A DNA stretch of 64,000 nucleotides from Cephalopachus bancanus (taxonomy: Eukaryota; Chordata; Mammalia; Primates; Tarsiidae), in assembly GCA_027257055.1 (NCBI GenBank), contig JAPVLO010000276.1:434001-498000 (forward strand), in the 5' to 3' direction. Below the pieces are notes generated by a model, which saw only the letters and a list, made by a program, of their open reading frames with translations, did not search any database and was not told the DNA's origin. Below are positions 41,346 to 53,719 of the stretch, piece after piece; the stretch's first letter is position 1, and each line of letters starts with the position of its first letter. Made by a program: the position numbers and the translations under genes.

Positions 41346-42839
41346 TCTGGCTGATAGGGCCGTAACAGGGAGGGTAAGGAGAAAGAGGAGCCTAGAGCTG
41401 CCAGGACCTCCGCCTAGCTTAGGGAGGGTTGGGAGAACTGGAGGGACCTGCCAGCTTTTGAGAGAATGGGCCTTTGAGAGGTGTTGATGGCCGGCTAATC
41501 ACAGCCCTGTGGTCTCAATGCGTCCTGCCCACTCCAGCTGTCACTCCCCTAGGCACTGAGCTCTAGTAGTGGGAGGGCTGGGTTATGGCTCAGGATTCAA
41601 GACTCAGACCAGCAACCCCGGCCCTTGGTATGGGTGGCCTTGAAGTCTGGATGGAAGGGTCTGGTTTGGGCCTCAATCTGAAGTTAGATTTCAGGCATAA
41701 TCCCTCAGAAGCCCTGAGGTGGCACCAGACAGGATGTATAGGGGCTGGGACTGGGGCCCCAGAAGAGGCTTAGGGCTGGTTGGAGGCACCCACCCTTGGC
41801 TCAAGAGAGACCAGCATGATCCCAGCAGGCCCTGGTCTGGGACCCTATCTGGCAGAGAGTGGAGTGTGAGGAGGTGCATGGGGGAGGAAGGGACTGGGTG
41901 GCATCTTTCCCTGGAGGTTATTCCTCACAGTAAGAGGGAAGGCAGAATCCACCTACTTCAGAACCTCAGTTCCCTGCAAGGGTGAGCCTCCTGGAATGAC
42001 AAACAGCTGAACATCTCAGGCTGACCTGCTGCTTCTGACAGTCTGGCTGGGAGGACTGCACTCCAGGGGCCCCAGGAATGAGATGGGAGAGTCAGGTGCC
42101 TGGCCTGGGGCTCAGTTTCCCTCTCTCTTTCTAGAAACAGTTACTATCTAGAGACAGGTAGGTAGAGGACACAGTGGTCTGCTGGTCCCAGGGGCTTGTG
42201 GGAAATACTCTGAATGTGGGGAGAGGGTGTTTATAGTGTGAGGCCAACTGTGTCAGCAGCCCTGGAGAGATGTGGGGGAGGCAGGAAAATGTACCTTCCC
42301 CAAGAGTTATTTGGAAGTGGTTTCCCTGAGAAGGCATGTGGGTGGAGGGGGAGGCGTGAGGGAGAGGGCAGCTCTCCTGTCTGCACCTGGCTCTGGGGAA
42401 TGGGATCCACCCTAACTGCCTGTCTATGTTGTCAAGCACTGCCAACGCCTAGGTTGCTGCTGCTACCATGCTTGAGATACAGGTCACACCTCATCCCCTG
42501 GGGCAGAGAGGCAGGGGCCCACCCAGGTGCCAGGACAGAGGAGTCAGAGACAGGGGACAGGGAGCCTAGGGAGAGTCTAGAGTGAAGCCTTGAGGTGGGC
42601 AACTTCGGGTGCTTGGAAGGTGATGAAGGGGAGGGGAGAAGACAGGCTTGGTGCTTTGGGCTGTGGAATCCTGGAGGCCTTTCAGCTGCTCACTGCCAGG
42701 GCCTGGAGCGACCCCTGCAAGACCCGGCCCTACCAGGCCCTACTTCCCTAGAAAACTGCTCCCACTTCTTCGGTCCAGGGCAGCTTCGTCTGCTGCAGCA
42801 GTGACAATCCAGCGGTGGCAGCAGCTCTGTGATAAGGGC
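41346..42839. other. single-copy DNA
   Basis: About 1.5 kb of GC-rich sequence without recognised repeat or exon. Chance frames reach about 120 codons. Confidence 0.4.
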
Positions 42840-43040
42840 GGGGCCTGTGCACCTCTCCAATGAGTAATTATGCCTAGAGCGTGTTCTTTGGAGACACAGG
42901 GCTTGTCTAACAAGGCACACTCTTGTTCCTGCTGCCGAGGCAGCTGGGGAGCTCAGTGCAGAGGCCAGGGACTGAAGGCAGTGATGATGCTTGGGACCCG
43001 TCACGGATAATGAGCTGCTGATCTCAAGGGGCACGCATCC
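42840..43040. promoter_or_regulatory. weak candidate regulatory element
   Basis: CCAATGAGTAATTATGCC, CTAGAGCGTGTTCTTTGG and CGTCACGGATAATGAGCTGC include TAATTA, TAAT and a CRE-like CGTCAC. Low confidence. Confidence 0.28.
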
Positions 43041-43164
43041 AAAGGGCCTCCCTGTTCCTCTCCCAGCCAGAAAATGGAAAGCAAGGGGGAGGCTAGACCA
43101 GAAACCCTCAAAATGGGGATGTGTAGGGAGCTGGGGAGTGCCACACACAGTAATATCTTACTTT

Positions 43165-43400
43165 AACAATTATTATAGTGGCAGAGATACCTAACATTTC
43201 CACAGTATTCTGTACTTTTCAAAGCATTTTCCCATTTGATTCTCACCGTAACACTTTGATGAAGGGACAGATCCTTATCCCCATTTAAATGATGAAAAAA
43301 CCAAGGCCCAAGAACAGTCAGCAGCATGGTCAAGGTTGCCAGGCAGAGCTGGGTTTCTTGGTCTCCCGGTGGGGCTCCTCTTCTAAGTCAATCTCTCTGT
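43165..43400 (-). mobile_element. MIR SINE, antisense
   Basis: CAAAGCATTTTCCCATTTGA, TTCTCACCGTAACACTTTGA, CCTTATCCCCATTTAAATGA and GGCAGAGCTGGGTTTCTTGG match in order. Confidence 0.9.
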
Positions 43401-43759
43401 TACAGCTGAGTCTGCATGGCATGCTACAGGCCCTGAGTGAGGTCCTAGGGAAGGAGTGGAGAGGAGAGGACAGGAGGGAGAAGGAGCCTGGGACGCCGCC
43501 TCAGGAGGCCCCTGGCAGCAGGACAGGCCAGTCCCTCAAAGTAGAGTGAGGCGGGTCTGCAGGCCCGGGCAAGCGTGTGTTCCATGCAGACATGACGGTG
43601 TCCTAGGAGAAGCTGCAGACACTGATTGCCATCTGCATGCTGGGTCTGGTGTAAAAGACATTGCATGACAATCGGCCCTTTCCACACCATGAACACATGA
43701 AGATGGTGCCAATGAATGCACTTCAGATTCTGCACTGAAGAGATGACAGACTCATGTAG
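43401..43759. other. single-copy DNA
   Basis: Nothing recognised. Confidence 0.35.
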
Positions 43760-44080
43760 CAGGCCTGGGCTAGCGGGAAAGGCTTCTGGATAGAGGCAGT
43801 TCTGAGCAGAGTTCAGAGGGAAGGGAAGGCCAGGCACCATCAGATAAGAACAGAGAGCCTGGGGCAAGGGGGTAAACAGTCTGGGATGGTAAGCATGTTC
43901 CCTTGGATGGGCCCAGGTGTGGGCAAGGGGCCTGGGATAGCTGTCAGTTGAGATGGAAGGTCAGGTGTGAATTTGACATGCTAGAAATTAGGGAGCCCCT
44001 GAGGATCATGACAAGGGAAGAAATATGATCAAAACAGGGCGTGAGAGGCAGCTGGGAAGGCCGGACTGGAGACAGGTGTG
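43760..44080 (-). mobile_element. L2 fragment, antisense
   Basis: GGAAAGGCTTCTGGATAGAG, AACAGAGAGCCTGGGGCAAG, GGGAGCCCCTGAGGATCATG and GAAATATGATCAAAACAGGG follow the antisense L2 ORF2/3' region. Confidence 0.72.
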
Positions 44081-44924
44081 GGGTGAGCACTTAACAACAT
44101 TCTGTCCACTGGAATCTGGAATTCTCTGGATGGCTGCAGGGCTTTAGAACCTCCAGCACACTCTGCCACCAGGTTGGATCCAGTTCTGGAAGTTGGGGGT
44201 GGGTGACTCCCACAGCCCATTGCCCCGCCCAATGATGCCTTCCTACCCCCATGCAGGCCCCAGCTTTCCCTCTACAAGATGCCAATTCAATGCTGGATTC
44301 TGCCTCAGGCTCCAGGGAAAATCTTGCTGCTCTGGGAAGATGTCATGCTGCTCCTTCTGCTCTGCTCTGCGGTGATTGATGGTTATGGGTAGGGGGGTGA
44401 GAGCCTTCTCTTCACACTTTGCTCCAGATGTCTGGAGTGGGTGAGGCAGGCTCCCAGGTCGCCAAAGAGGAGTGGATGGGCCAGGGAGATGGTTCTGGAT
44501 GGAATGGCTGGTTCCAGGGGCCAGGAGATGGTTGCAAAATGCCATACCGTTATCTTAATTCTGAATTCTTCTAAGTAGGAAGAAAGTAACATTTGCTGCC
44601 TAATTTCTTGGCCTTTTAAGGCAACTGAGCAAGGGCCCTAAAAGACTCATGGGCAGGAAGGCGAAATCAAGGCCCAGGGCAGAAGGAGGCAGATTGTCCT
44701 TGAAGGGTGCACCGTGTGAGTGCCACTCCACAGTGCCCCAGTTTACCCATCTGTGTCCCCACAGCATGAGGTGGGACAGGGTTGCTTCTCTCTCTCTGTC
44801 TCCCTCTGCCAGGCCTTCTTGGAGAATTTTAAAGGGACAGATCCTCTTCTCAGGATTGGAGGCAACACGAACCCAGGAGCTATAGGCATCTGTAAACCCA
44901 ATTTAAAAATCAGTCTAGCCAGCC
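44081..44924. other. single-copy DNA
   Basis: No recognised repeat or exon. Confidence 0.35.
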
Positions 44925-45130
44925 AGCCCCCAAAGGAACCAAAGGGAGCTATAGAGTAACTCAAAAGCAGACACTAATGGAGGAGAAAAGAAATGTAGTT
45001 ACATATTCATCAGCTTTTAAATATTCATAAGGATTGTAAAGCAGATTAATTTTCATGCCTCATTTCTCCCGTGGTTCCCGCTGTCCATATTTTACCGCAG
45101 CAGCAGAAGCAAAAGAGCTATGGATCACTT
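44925..45130. promoter_or_regulatory. candidate distal regulatory element
   Basis: CAGACACTAATGGAGG, GTAGTTACATATTCATCAGC, TTAAATATTCATAAGG and GATTAATTTTCATGCC: paired ATTCAT/TAAT cores in unique AT-rich DNA, ending in CpG-bearing TTTACCGCAGC. Confidence 0.42.
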
Positions 45131-46149
45131 GGCCACTGCCCTTACCATCACTTAAGGAACAGCGTGTGTGAGCGTGTGAGTGCATGCGTGTGTGTGTGTA
45201 TGAAGGGCCTGGGAACAGGAGTGGTGGTCACTGTGGAGGTAAAGGCACTAGTCTCCTGTGGGACAAGCTGTCCCTTGTGCTGGGTCAGGATGGCATGAGG
45301 ACAGCAGGGTGCAGACAGCAGACAAGGCTTGGGAGGGAATGGGGATGTCTGAGGACAAGCGAGCAGCGTGGAGCAGACAGGATTCTGGGGGCTTCAAGGT
45401 AATTTCTGGCCTCCCCAGAGTGAAGAGAGAAAAAGACCTTCACAAGAGTCAGCAAGAGTTTCCTCTCCTCTTCCCTAAACTAACTGTCTGAGATAGGTGA
45501 TTGAGTGAGTTGAGATAGCAAGGTTGGGGGTACGGAAGAGACCAAAGGACAAAGAGCAGAAGAAGCAGAGGCAAGCAGAAACATGGGGAGAGGGAGAGGG
45601 AAAGGGTGAGTGTTTTGCTGGAGAGCTATTAGAACAAAAGGGCATAGGGTAAAAGCAGTAAGGATGGAAGTTAGCTATCTGGAAGGACTTTTGGACCCCA
45701 GGGCTATGGGGCCTTCTCTCTCTAGGGAGCAGGAGAAATGTTCCTCTGAGCCATCCACCTGTAGGGCACAGGGAAGAGAAGCTGGAATCAGGACTGTGCT
45801 GGGGTTGCTTGGGAAACACAGCCCCAACAAGTGTCCTGGCCAGCAGGGCAGGCAGAGCTGGGGAGACTGTGTCAAACACAAAGTGTCCAGGTGAGCCATC
45901 CAGAGCCAAGGGGAGCAAACCTCATCGTCCAGAGCTGTGAATAAAAACCAAAGAATTCTGGAAAAGCAGAACTTGGGTCCCTTGGAGGTCTTGGAGCGTG
46001 ATTCCTGGGCAGTGATGCAGCCCATTTAAAATATCCCATGGCCAGCAGCCTTTCATGGCTTGCCCCTCCCCCTTTCTTGGAGTAAGAGGAGGGGTGAGCT
46101 GGCCTCTGAAGCACCCAGCTCCGCTTGCTAGCTCCTCCCCTTCCGTGGA
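45131..46149. other. single-copy DNA with a short GT-rich patch
   Basis: GCGTGTGTGTGTGTATG lies near 45186. Otherwise nothing recognised; the - frames of up to 147 codons show no domain. Confidence 0.4.
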
Positions 46150-46415
46150 ATAGGAAGCACAAGGAGCTCTCTGGCGTTTGGGCATCACTAAGCGAGACCC
46201 TCACCAGCTGGCTCCATCCCTGCTTAATTTTCTCCACTGAATTCCTAACTATGTTTCCAGCTGCTCATGGGATGTCTCCACCGGGACGTCGAGTAGATGT
46301 CTCAAACCCGACACGTCCACAATCACGCTGCTTTCGACACACTTGCAAGCCTGTCTGGCTGCAGCATTCCCTGCACCAAGTCGGGGCGAGTCCATCGTTC
46401 CAGCTTCTCAGGGCT
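46150..46415 (+). mobile_element. L2 ORF2 fragment
   Basis: GATGTCTCAAACCCGACACG, CACAATCACGCTGCTTTCG and CATCGTTCCAGCTTCTCAGG match the L2 sequence gatgtctcaaactcaacatg...ccttccagttgctcagg. Confidence 0.75.
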
Positions 46416-47184
<769 letters not shown>

Positions 47185-48150
47185 AGGGCACACAGCTTAG
47201 GGTCTTCCTTGACTCCTGTCTTTCAGTCCTTCAACATAATATTCAGAGTCTCCCCCTTCTGTGACTCCACCCGGATCCCAGCTCACATCTTCTCTTGTCT
47301 CGATCATAATCATAAGCTGTCTGCCCCCTCCACCTCCTGTTCTTCACATGGCTGCTGGAGGGAGGGTTTTCCTGTGGCAGATCACACCCTGTCTGTGCGC
47401 CCATTTCACTTAGAGTCAAAGCCCACGTCCTCTGTGGCCTCCCTGGCTTTGTCTCACTGTCTTGTTTCTCTCTCACACACACCCCCTCTAGCTACACCAG
47501 GCTCCTTGCTGGTCCTTGCAGGGCCTTTGCAGGGTGCTCACTCCCTGCCTCCTTCAGGACTTTGCTAGATTTACCTTCTCAGTGAGACCTTCACTGAGCA
47601 TCCTATTAAAAATTGCTACCCCCATCCCTGGCTCATGGTCTCTCTCTCTTTTACAATTCTATTTTTTTCCCCATAGTACCGTGCTACTCATTTATTTTGT
47701 TTGTCATTATTGCGTTTTGTTTGCCCCCCCCATGGGAGTATTAGCTCCCCAAGGGCAGAGATTCTGATGTTTAGTTCAGTGCAGTAGAGCAAGGCCTGGC
47801 ATCCCTGGAAATCCCATAGAGCAGAGGTCACCAAGCCCCCTGCCCCGGGCTGCACAGCAGGAGGTGAGTGGCAGGCGAGCAGATATCCATCTTCTGTCAG
47901 ATCAGTGGTGGCATTAGATTCTCATAGGAGCACGAGCCCTGCTGTGAACTGTGCCTGTGAGGGATCTAGGTTTCATGCTCCTTGTGAGAATCTAATGCCT
48001 GCTGATCCACACCACACAGCACCCCCCCACCCCGTCCCGTCCATGGAAAAATTGTCTTCCACGAAGCCCATCCCTGATGCCGAAGGGGTTGGGGACCGCT
48101 GCCATAGGGGGTTTCCCCAATAAGTATTTATTGAGCAGGAGGCTGTCCCC
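47185..48150 (+). mobile_element. L2 LINE 3' half, split by MER1B
   Basis: GGTCTTCCTTGACTCCTGTC, GGCAGATCACACCCTGTCTG, CTTGCAGGGCCTTTGCAGGG, GTGAGACCTTCACTGAGC, CTCCCCAAGGGCAGAGATTC, then after the insert CCAATAAGTATTTATTGAGC. Clear L2 order to its 3' end, non-coding. Confidence 0.88.
47822..48101. mobile_element. MER1B-type hAT-Charlie transposon
   Basis: Left end CAGAGGTCACCAAGCC, right end GGTTGGGGACCGCTG. Inside are GCACAGCAGGAGGTGAGTGG, the internal inverted repeat GCATTAGATTCTCATAGGAG / CTTGTGAGAATCTAATGCC, and AAAATTGTCTTCCACGAAG. The 8-bp hAT target duplication CCATAGAG / CCATAGGG is at 47814-47821 and 48102-48109. Confidence 0.95.
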
Positions 48151-48685
48151 TCTGCCCTGAAGAATTAACTGCCATAGGGACTGCTCATCTCATGAAAACC
48201 ACTGAAAATATAGGAAACAACTGCTTTCAGACCATGGGCAGCAGGTAGCACAACATGGTGGTTCCTGAGAGGAGGGAAGTATGTTTGCTGCCTGGAGAGT
48301 TTCCAGGCCACAGCTAAGGAAGGCGTCCCCAGACAGAGCCTGGGATTGAGGTGATGAGACAGAGCCTGTGAGGAAGAATATCAGAGAGGAGGGCGCTGCA
48401 TGTGGAGAGTTCTGGAAGGCCATAGCAAGGTCCTCAAAACTTTGGTCTTGGGGTGAAACACCTCAAGGTTGGGGGAAGAACTGACAGAAAGCAGTTGGTG
48501 GAACAATGAATTCCTGGAGCTGACCCAGGCCAGGGGGGTAGTTCAGATTCCCACCAGTGAGTGAAGAGAGCTTGTAGCACATGCCGCACTGGGTAAGTCT
48601 TCAGAAAGATGCTACCTTCTCCCTGGACCCCAAACTGCCTCGGATCTACTCTAACCAGTTTGAAAACAAGCCTTGAAAGGATCAA
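48151..48685. other. single-copy DNA
   Basis: No recognised repeat. Confidence 0.35.
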
Positions 48686-48689
48686 AGGG

Positions 48690-49110
48690 ATTCCAAATAA
48701 CTGAGTCAGAACGAAGTCCAGCACTCTTTAAAGGAATACAACAAGATCCAGAACTCAACAATGTAAAATTCACAATATCCATCATCTAATTAAAAAATTA
48801 AGTCATGCAAAGAAGCAGGAAAATAGGACTCAATCAGTCAATAGAAACAGACTCAAAAATGAGGAGAATGATGGGATTAGCAGACAAGGAGATTAAAGCA
48901 GTGGTTATAGATATGGAACATATGCTCAAAAACGGAGCAGAAAACACAGACATGATGAGAAGAGAAATGGAAGATTTAAAAATAAATGGAATGTATAAAG
49001 GTGAAAATAGAATATCTGAAATGAAAAATACCATGGAACAAATACATGATTTCAATTCTGTTGCTCCTACTATCAAAAACTCATGGGGCATGGGGGACAT
49101 TTTTCCGGAA
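48690..49110 (+). mobile_element. L1M LINE fragment around ORF1
   Basis: CAATCAGTCAATAGAAACAG, GGGATTAGCAGACAAGGAG, GAGAAGAGAAATGGAAGAT and ATATCTGAAATGAAAAATAC are the ORF1 5' coiled-coil region of ancient L1. A frame from 48805 stays open into flanking DNA, ending at 49167. It encodes a coiled-coil-like Met/Lys/Glu-rich stretch, not a functional protein. Confidence 0.8.
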
Positions 49111-49379
49111 AAAAAGTATCCTCCCAGTAGCCAGTGCCTGCCTCTCTCCCACCCTGGGCTCACCTAGGAGACAACTACAGTCACTTTCTTGGTTTCCAGG
49201 ATGCTAGAGAAACAGGCTTCTTTTCTATGTGATTCCCAGATACAATCTAGATTTTGGGTGGCAAGCAATGGGTCTTCCTTCAACTGGTGTTTCCTGAGCC
49301 CCTCCAGCGTCCTCTGGTCTGAGCACACTCCATCTTCTGTCCAGCTCCATCGGGAACCTACCCTCTGCATCAGCCCCAT
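49111..49379. other. single-copy DNA
   Basis: Nothing recognised. Confidence 0.35.
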
Positions 49380-49660
49380 TATCCCACGACTAGTTATGGA
49401 ACTTCTTTTATTGGGATGAGCAAGACCGGTCTCTGCTCTGTGGACCTCCAAGTCTAGCCAGGTTTGCACAAGGCAAGGAAGAACATGACAAGGTTCATGA
49501 GATCAGTGTGGTTGAAGTACCTAGAAAGAAAGAAAGTTTCATCTGGAGGTCAGGAAGGCTGCATGGAAGAGGTGTGCTGGGTTTTGAAGGATGGATAAGG
49601 TTTGGGCTGGTAGGAACGAAGGGACAGGTATTCTGGGAAAAGCTGGACTCCATCCTGAAT
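49380..49660 (-). mobile_element. L2 fragment, antisense
   Basis: CTGGAGGTCAGGAAGGCTGC, AGAGGTGTGCTGGGTTTTG, AAGGATGGATAAGGTTTGG match antisense L2 (ggaaggcttcctggaggagg...gaaggatgggtagg). Confidence 0.7.
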
Positions 49661-50384
49661 TCCCTCTGGTCTTCTTGATTTCCCCTCTGATCCCACGCCC
49701 TGTCCTCTCAGGGATGTCAGCACTGCCATGGGGTGTCCTTGCCTGGTCTGGGGCACTGAGCATCTCCTTTCTCATTCTTCTCTTGTCTCAGCCCTCCTGT
49801 CCCCCTTGCTCTCCATCCTCCATTTTGAGGGCAACATGATCAGCTCTAAAAAGGGCAGAGTTTTTCCTGGGCTGCTTCCCACAGGCCAGCTGACCTCCAG
49901 GTGGCTCTGGGCATGGTGGGTGCATGCAGATGCATGGGGACGGGAGGGAGGCTGAGAAGTGGGTGGTGAGATGCTCCTCCTCCATGCATGCTTGCTTCAG
50001 ATAAGGACATGCTTGTGAATGGCAGTGATGTCACTGGACAAAGCCCAAGGAGGGAGGCTCAGGGGTGGGGGCTCCCCAAGGTGGGAGGTTTGAGCAAGAT
50101 GGGGAGCTCAGACACAGGCTGCCAGGTGACACATTCCTGGGTTTGCTGCCTCCCCTGGAATGGCCTCTGGGTCTCATCCAGGCCAGGTGTTTCTCCTCTC
50201 CCTCCCCCACAACAGGATGGAGAGGTGGTATCCACAGGGTGGATGACAAAGTCTGGGTGAGCTCTCAACCCCCCTGAAATCTCATACTCCAAGCTGGGGG
50301 TAGTGCTGACCTGTGGCCCTGGGAACAGGTGAGCCGTATCTGGGGCAAATCTCAGAAGAGAGCACCCTCAGGGCTTGGCTGTGA
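49661..50384. other. single-copy DNA
   Basis: No recognised repeat or exon. Confidence 0.35.
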
Positions 50385-50880
50385 GTCCTGACTTTGGTGC
50401 CAGATAGAGCTGGGCGTGAGTTGCATCCCTGCCACCCAAGCCCTGAGACAAGTTACTTAACCTCCAGGTCACAGTTTCCTTATTGCTATTATTATTTTTG
50501 AGTTGAGGTCTCACTCTGTTGCCCAGGTTGAGTACGGTAACATGATCACAGCTCATGGCAACCTTGGCTCCTGGGCTCAGGTGATCCTCCTGCCTCAGTC
50601 TCCTGAGTAGCTGGAACTATAAGCATGCGCCACCATGCCCAGCTAATTTTTTTTTCCTGCAGAGACGAGGTCTTTCTATGTTGCCCAGGCTAGTCTTGAA
50701 CTCCTGGGCTCAAGCAATCCTCTGCCTCAGCTTCCCAAAGTACTGGGATGACAGGTGTGAGCCGCTGTGCCTGGCCCACAGTTTCCTTGTCTTATCTGTA
50801 AAGTGGAGGTAATGATACTCCCTAGCGTGGGCATGTTAAACATAAATCCAGGTGCTGTTATTATTATTGTTATGATGTTG
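50385..50880 (+). mobile_element. MIR SINE split by an Alu
   Basis: CAGATAGAGCTGGGCGTGAG, GAGACAAGTTACTTAACCTC on the left and CTTATCTGTAAAGTGGAGGT, AATGATACTCCCTAGC on the right are one MIR. Confidence 0.88.
50482..50776 (-). mobile_element. AluJ-like SINE
   Basis: GAGTTGAGGTCTCACTCTG to GAGCCGCTGTGCCTGGCC. The duplication CACAGTTTCCTT lies at 50470-50481 and 50777-50788. Confidence 0.93.
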
Positions 50881-50934
50881 TTGCTGTTGACAGACTTGCT
50901 GAGGGCCACGCCCCGTCCTGGCTCCCCTCTGCCT

Positions 50935-51110
50935 CCCTGCCTTCTCCAGCTGCTGTTACTAAGCACCCAGCTTCCTGACCTCTGTTCCGGATCCTTGTCT
51001 GACAGCCCCCAGAGGGGCCCATCATGTCCTTAATTGCAGTTCTCTTGCTCGGCAAAGCCATCAGCACCTAATGTCCCATGTCATTGCTGGTTCTCTGTCG
51101 GCAGACACCT
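50935..51110. promoter_or_regulatory. candidate regulatory element
   Basis: GTTCCGGATCCTTGTCTG, CATGTCCTTAATTGCAGTTC, CTTGCTCGGCAAAGCCATC and CACCTAATGTCCC. Unique with CpGs and TTAATTG/TAAT cores. Confidence 0.35.
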
Positions 51111-52009
51111 TGTTCCTCTTCAGAGCTGCTCAACCACCCAGGGCAACTCCATCTGCCCAGGGGTGGCCATGGCACAGAGCAGTGCCAGGACCTTCCGGGG
51201 ATGCACTGGTGATCACTCACTCCCAGGTAATTGACTATCACAAGGTGAAAGACTCCATGGCTCTATCCCTGCTCCTTTCTGCCGCTGTGGACCTTCATCC
51301 TATCCCTTCCTCGGACCACAGAGCCACTGCTCATCTCCAGCACTGGAGCCTTCTCCATCTCCTCCCTGCAGAGCCGGCCCCCGAGCCCAGTGAGGAACTG
51401 AGGGCCTCCTGCCTGACTTGACTTTCATGCCCATGTTGAGTTTTTAAGGTCAGACCCAGCAAAAGGTCAGATCTAGGGAAGGTGAACTTGGGGGAAGACT
51501 TGGGGAGCCCGGCAGAGACCAGGATCAAGGGGAACTTATCCCAAGTGCTGAGTTCCTGTTCCCTGGGCCCAGGGCCAGAGACTCTCCCCGGGACAGCAAC
51601 TCTGGTGATCCAGTCAGGCCACAGCTGCCCCTCCTCTCTGCCTCAGCTCCAGGAGGAATCAGGGGCACAGGGAGGAGCTTCCCCAAGAGTCCACATCCAA
51701 GCCTGGCCTGAAGGCGAGGCAGACAATAAGTGGGCAGTGCTACCAGCTAGCCCAGTCACGTTCAGGACAGCAGACTGAAAGAGAGCCCAGAGCCAGTCCA
51801 GGTTCAAGAGAGAGCTCAAAGAGAGGCCCTCCAGGAAGAACGAACCCTCCTGGCTGCAGCCCGTTTCCCCCACCCCCAGTCCTCCCAGCACCTCCACTCC
51901 CAGGCTTCCAGGGACCTGTCTTTCTTACCTTGAGCCCAGGAAGAGACACAGACCCCTGTGCCAGTTCCTCTCAGTACTGCTGGGATCCGCTGGCATTTTC
52001 ACAAAGAAC
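51111..52009. other. single-copy DNA
   Basis: No recognised repeat or exon. Confidence 0.35.
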
Positions 52010-52100
52010 TTCCATAAATACTAAGGAAGAACAAAAGGGAAGTAATTACTGAAAATACAAACAGCATGAAAATAATCAAGTTTCTAAAGTACAGGTTTCC
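52010..52100. other. short AT-rich single-copy island
   Basis: CCATAAATACTAAGGAAG and GGAAGTAATTACTG are conserved-element-like but too short to call. Confidence 0.3.
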
Positions 52101-52739
52101 TAGCCTCAGACAACCACCCTGGAGCCCAGGAGGCTGGCTCATCCTCCCAGCAGGCCCCATGCCAGGGCTGCAGCCTTCCCTGGCTGGCCTGTGCTGCCCA
52201 TTGTGGTTCCTGCAGCTCCAGGGGTCAGGCTGAAGTCCCCTGCCTCTCAGCTCCAGTGTGCCACTGAGGATTGCTTCAGCCATGAGCTGTAGTGTCTGAC
52301 ACACGGAAGTGCTCACCTCTCAGCCACCTGAAAAGCACTTGCTGTGACAGGTAACACTTCCATGTCCAGCCCTAAGGCCTCGTCCCTGTATACCTACCCA
52401 ACCCTGTTCTCACTGCTGTGGTGGAAAATTGTTGGAGTTACTGTCCAATTCACCAGGGCCCCTGATTCACCCTGCTTACACCCAGCAGGCACTGGGCAAG
52501 TCATTTTTTTCAATATGGCACCAGGTGTGTTTGAATCTAGTTTTTGTTTAAGATGCTCACCCAGCTTCCCCCTTCAGACTGAGACCCCCTGGGGGCAGGG
52601 ATCATGTCCCTTTCTCCTCTTTCTGTTCAATGTGCCTGGAACAGGGCTGAGCCCAGAAGGGGTCCCTGGGGGAACCCTGCCCTGTCTGCTTACTTTCCCC
52701 TGCTCTTCCCTGGCCCTCTCCTGGCAGGGAGGATGGCCC
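52101..52739. other. single-copy DNA
   Basis: A weak L2-like stretch (GACTGAGACCCCCTGGGG) lies near 52577. Nothing firm. Confidence 0.3.
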
Positions 52740-53054
52740 TGCATTCCTAAGCCAGAGTAGCGGGTCCCCAGCCTCTCCGGAAAGCCAGCTCCAGCCACGG
52801 AAGGGCACACCTCAGACTATGTCTCCTCCTCACGCCCACCCCCCTCACCCCTGCGCCCTTCTCCCTGCAGGGGAGGTGGCGTGCCTCACCTGAGCCAGCT
52901 GCCACAGCCCCCGCTGCAGCTGGCTCCTTCCCTTCCTCGCCCACTCCTGGCACGGACCCGGAAAATCGTCCTCCCTCCCATCGCTGCCATCCCGAGTCGC
53001 CCCCTCGCCTCTCCCAGCCTTTCTGTTCCCGAGCCGGCTCGTCTCCCCCCCAGG
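52740..53054. promoter_or_regulatory. GC- and CpG-richer segment
   Basis: C-rich DNA with more CpGs than most of the window (CACGCCCACC, CTCGCCCACTCC, GAGTCGCCCCCTCGCC, GAGCCGGCTCGTC). It leads directly into the AT-rich island to the right. Not dense enough to call a CpG island by eye. No transcript evidence. Confidence 0.3.
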
Positions 53055-53245
53055 CAGCTGGGAGCAGGGCGCCTTCGATTTCTCTATTCAGTCTGAGGCG
53101 TAGCAATTTTCTGCTCTCCCATAATTAGGGGAATTTTAAGCAAACTCCCCGACGGATGATTACAGCAGGTTCAATCCCGGCTCCTTTGATCAGGGAAGAA
53201 TGAGGACGTTGTTGGAATATTCTTCAACCTGCTGGCCAGACAGGC
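53055..53245. promoter_or_regulatory. candidate distal regulatory element
   Basis: GAGGCGTAGCAATTTTCTGC, CCCATAATTAGGGG, CTCCCCGACGGATGATTAC and CAATCCCGGCTCCTTTGATC (TCF-like CTTTGATC). Unique, CpG-retaining and sharply bounded. Confidence 0.45.
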
Positions 53246-53719
53246 TCGGAAGCACACGCCTGGCTCTCGGGCTCCCCCTGGAGGGCTCCGAACTCGTGTC
53301 CTGGCAACGGAGTGTCCCTGGTGTCTCTCCAGGAAAGGACGCCATTCAAATGCTGCCTCATCAAGGATTATTCCAGATGTGACTTCTCTGGCTTTGGGTC
53401 AATATCTGGGCTCAGAGCCAGGGCTGGGGGTGGCGTCTTGAGAGGGAAGAAAAGTTAAGCGGTCACATAGGGTGGTCTCCCAGGGCTGCTGTGAACGGTT
53501 GTGCAGGTTGTACACTATGCCCTCTAGGAGACATTATTCTCACTGTAGTTTATGTGAATGGAGGCTCCTAGGATTGTGCAGTGTCCAACTGTAACAGCTT
53601 GAACTTGCCTCCAGGAGGCTTGAACGACTCCACTTTACAGAGGAAGAGGTGCCTCCTTAGAGGCGAAAGGGCCTCTTCTCTATTTAGTCTATTCTCCTAG
53701 CTGCTTGTGCTTGCCAAAG
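53246..53719. other. single-copy DNA
   Basis: Nothing recognised. Confidence 0.35.

Noticed and set aside
43520..43740. Possible processed pseudogene with a run of plausible codons around CTGCAGACACTGATTGCC
   Set aside because: Stops appear in every frame within about 20-40 codons, there is no poly(A) or target duplication, and I recognise no parent gene.
52740..53060. CpG island promoter
   Set aside because: CpGs are enriched relative to the window but still sparse by eye, and no first exon or transcript signal is visible. Kept only as a weak regulatory candidate.
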